A stretch of DNA of 53,227 bases from Bacteroidota bacterium (lineage in GTDB: Bacteria > Bacteroidota > Rhodothermia > Rhodothermales > JANQRZ01). Of this stretch, positions 51,534 to 53,227 are shown piece by piece. A model generated the notes under the pieces. The model did not search any database and was not told the DNA's origin. It saw only the letters and a program-made list of their open reading frames with translations. Every line of letters starts with the position of its first letter. Position 1 is the stretch's first letter. Where the stretch lies: NCBI GenBank assembly GCA_038746285.1, contig JBCDKT010000027.1, positions 1-53,227 on the forward strand. Direction: 5' to 3'. The translations under genes and the position numbers were made by a program.

Positions 51534-53227
51534 TCAGCGCACGAGCGTGACGCGCTGCATCGCCGCTTGGCCTGCGCCCGTCGCCCGCACGAGGTACACC
51601 CCGCTCGGCAGACCCGACGCGTCCCACGCCACGCGGTGCGTCGCCGCCTCGACCTCCTCGTTGAGGAGCACCGCCACCCGGCGGCCGAGGGCGTCATACA
51701 CGGCCACCGCCACGCGCCCCGCCTCCGGCACATCGAGCGCCAGCGTGGTCTGCGACCGGAACGGGTTCGGGTAGGCCGCCGCGAGGCCGAACGCCTCCGG
51801 CACCGCCGACGAAGCAGCCTCCGGCGTCGTAGGCGCTTGCTCAGCCCCGGCCGCGCCCATCAGCACCGCGCCGTCGGCACCGAGCCAGGGCGTCGCCCCC
51901 GAGAGCGACCACGCGCCCTCGCCCTGAGCCACGCGCGCCCCCGAGGCCGTCACGACGACCGTGAAGTCGACCTGCCCGACGACGGTGTTCGGGAATTGCC
52001 CGATCTTGAGCGAGTACGTGTAGCTCCCCACCGGGGCGAAGCCGGGGATGCCCTGGGTGAAGCCGAGCACGGGGCTCGACGCGTTGGCCGGGAGCGTCCC
52101 GGAGAGGATCACGCCCTGCGCCAGGGTCGTCGCCCCGAGCGAGGCGGTGAAGAAGACGTCGCCGGTGATGGGGGCGGCGGTGTTGTTGGTGACGACGTAG
52201 GAGAAGTCAATGGCCCCGGGCTTGGCGACGACGACGGGGTCGCCGGTGGGGTCGGTGTTGACCGCGACGAGGTCGAAGTTGGGCACCGTCAGCACCTCGA
52301 CCTCGACATCGTTGGCGTTGTAGCTCACGTCGAACGTGTACCCGAAGGCGGGCACGACGGTGTCGAAGGTGCCCGTGACCCCGTCGGCCGCTGTGAGCAC
52401 GGTGAATGTGTCGCCGACGCCGGGGGCGTCGCCGACGGCGACCGAGAGGTCGAGCGTGCCGGCGAGTGTGGCTGCCCCGTCCGCAGCGAGTTGGTCGTAG
52501 TCCGTGCCGGGCACCGAGCCACCAACCTCGATGAAAAGGGTCGAGCCGGAGGAGGGTGCCCAGTCGTCTTGCCAGGTGAGGAGGCCGGGCGAGGTGCCAG
52601 GGCCTGTGTCGCCGTCCTGCGTGAACGCGCTGCCCCGGATGTCGAAGGTGTCATTGCCCTGGATAAGCGCGCCGGCGGCGTGGTCGAACGCCGTGTTGAC
52701 ATCGAGCCGGCCGGTGTCCACGCTGACGATGCCTGCGTTGTCGAACGACTCACCGGCGAGGCCGGCGCGCCGCAGGGTCACGCTCGCCGCTTCGGCGTCC
52801 ACCGTGAGGGTCCCGGTGTTGGTCCAGGTGGCGGCGTCGCTGAGGGTGAACTCTTCCTGCTCCCAGCGCACCGTGCCCGCGTTGACGAACGCGGTCGCCG
52901 CGCCGCTGACGCCGCGTGTGTTGAAGTTGACGCCGTTGAGCACGACCAGGCCCTCGTTGGTGAGCGTGCCGGCGGTCAGGAAGCCCTCCTGCCACTGCAC
53001 GCCCGCGCCCGCGAGGTCCCACACGGCCCCGGCCTCGGCCTCGATCGCGGCGTCGACAAGGACCTCGCCCTCGGGCGCGCCGGTGGTGGTGCCGGCGAAG
53101 GTGTGGGCGCCGAGGTCGAAGCTGAGGGTCGCACCGGCGTCGGCGGTGAGCGTGGCGTCGTCGTGCCGGGCGTCGGTGCGGAGGAAGAGCGTGTTGGTCT
53201 CGGCCCGGATCGTGCCGCTGTTGTCGA
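51534..53227 (-). CDS. Large T9SS-exported surface protein, C-terminal part
   Basis: The frame stays open to the right edge, so the start lies outside the window; about 564 residues are visible. Repeated segments of the autotransporter-adhesin kind (FDNAGIVSVDTGRLDVNTAF, WTNTGTLTVDAEAAS, GTIRAETNTLFLRTDA) suggest a parallel beta-helix stalk. A CARDB-like domain (IDFSYVVTNNTAAPITGDVF) follows, then a type A T9SS sorting domain: AAYPNPFRSQTTLALD, VAVYDALGRRVAVL, GVYLVRATGAG. It is probably a surface or released adhesin-like protein. Its gene is the last one in the window. Confidence 0.87.
   Translation of the reverse strand, partial: DNSGTIRAETNTLFLRTDARHDDATLTADAGATLSFDLGAHTFAGTTTGAPEGEVLVDAAIEAEAGAVWDLAGAGVQWQEGFLTAGTLTNEGLVVLNGVNFNTRGVSGAATAFVNAGTVRWEQEEFTLSDAATWTNTGTLTVDAEAASVTLRRAGLAGESFDNAGIVSVDTGRLDVNTAFDHAAGALIQGNDTFDIRGSAFTQDGDTGPGTSPGLLTWQDDWAPSSGSTLFIEVGGSVPGTDYDQLAADGAATLAGTLDLSVAVGDAPGVGDTFTVLTAADGVTGTFDTVVPAFGYTFDVSYNANDVEVEVLTVPNFDLVAVNTDPTGDPVVVAKPGAIDFSYVVTNNTAAPITGDVFFTASLGATTLAQGVILSGTLPANASSPVLGFTQGIPGFAPVGSYTYSLKIGQFPNTVVGQVDFTVVVTASGARVAQGEGAWSLSGATPWLGADGAVLMGAAGAEQAPTTPEAASSAVPEAFGLAAAYPNPFRSQTTLALDVPEAGRVAVAVYDALGRRVAVLLNEEVEAATHRVAWDASGLPSGVYLVRATGAGQAAMQRVTLVR

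Overview
The window comes from a high-GC member of the Bacteroidota/Rhodothermota, most likely a Rhodothermales bacterium near Rubricoccus, Rubrivirga or Salinibacter; the genus is an inference. The evidence is a PorX-type response regulator fused to a PglZ domain, two proteins ending in type IX secretion (T9SS) sorting domains, a TonB-dependent receptor with an N-terminal carboxypeptidase-regulatory-like domain, and recurring TAnnTTG or TAnnTTTG boxes close upstream of genes, which resemble the Bacteroidota -7 promoter element.

Layout. 1-3468: end of a type I secretion-like operon (ABC ATPase fragment, HlyD, TolC). 3469-9909: accessory island. I read it as a chromosomal integron: an integron integrase gene (intI, 8920-9909, +) with gene cassettes to its left, all carrying genes on the minus strand and separated by attC sites of about 130 bp. 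The cassettes encode a one-membrane-span unknown protein, a Fic-family protein and a DUF1624-like membrane acyltransferase. The third attC is cut by an IS110-family transposase remnant, beyond which lies a methyltransferase gene. 9972-17078: YceI, YchF, a small beta-barrel-like protein, a PPP-type phosphatase, NusB, ComEC and a DUF433/DUF5615 toxin-antitoxin pair flanked by a duplicated comEC end. 17248-23791: GH16 lipoprotein, tRNA with CAU anticodon, secreted propeller-like protein, RecJ, a four-helix-bundle protein and MoeA. 24122-28816: two ferritin-like proteins and an S9 peptidase with an extra C-terminal domain. 28966-31901: zeta-toxin-like kinase with a small partner, a DUF2945 protein and PorX. 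31989-36778: TsaE, FolC, Rho and an MFS transporter.

36941-43671 looks like a phosphate-starvation block. Two arrays of four 7-mers repeated exactly every 11 bp (36941-36980 and 41597-41636) precede a TonB receptor/beta-helix lipoprotein pair and a PlcP-like phospholipase C/glycosyltransferase pair. Such a phospholipase-glycosyltransferase pair is known from phospholipid-to-glycolipid remodelling in other bacteria. In both arrays a TA-starting -10-like box begins 9 bp after the last repeat. 43820 to the end: cupredoxin-like T9SS cargo, PurL, TrxA, TrxB, a BON-LysM protein, a tail-anchored unknown, an ECF sigma factor, a lipoprotein, and the C-terminal part of a large T9SS cargo protein running off the right edge.

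The two most interesting observations are the integron with matched cassette ends and the pair of PhoB-like operator arrays in front of lipid-remodelling and outer-membrane uptake genes.
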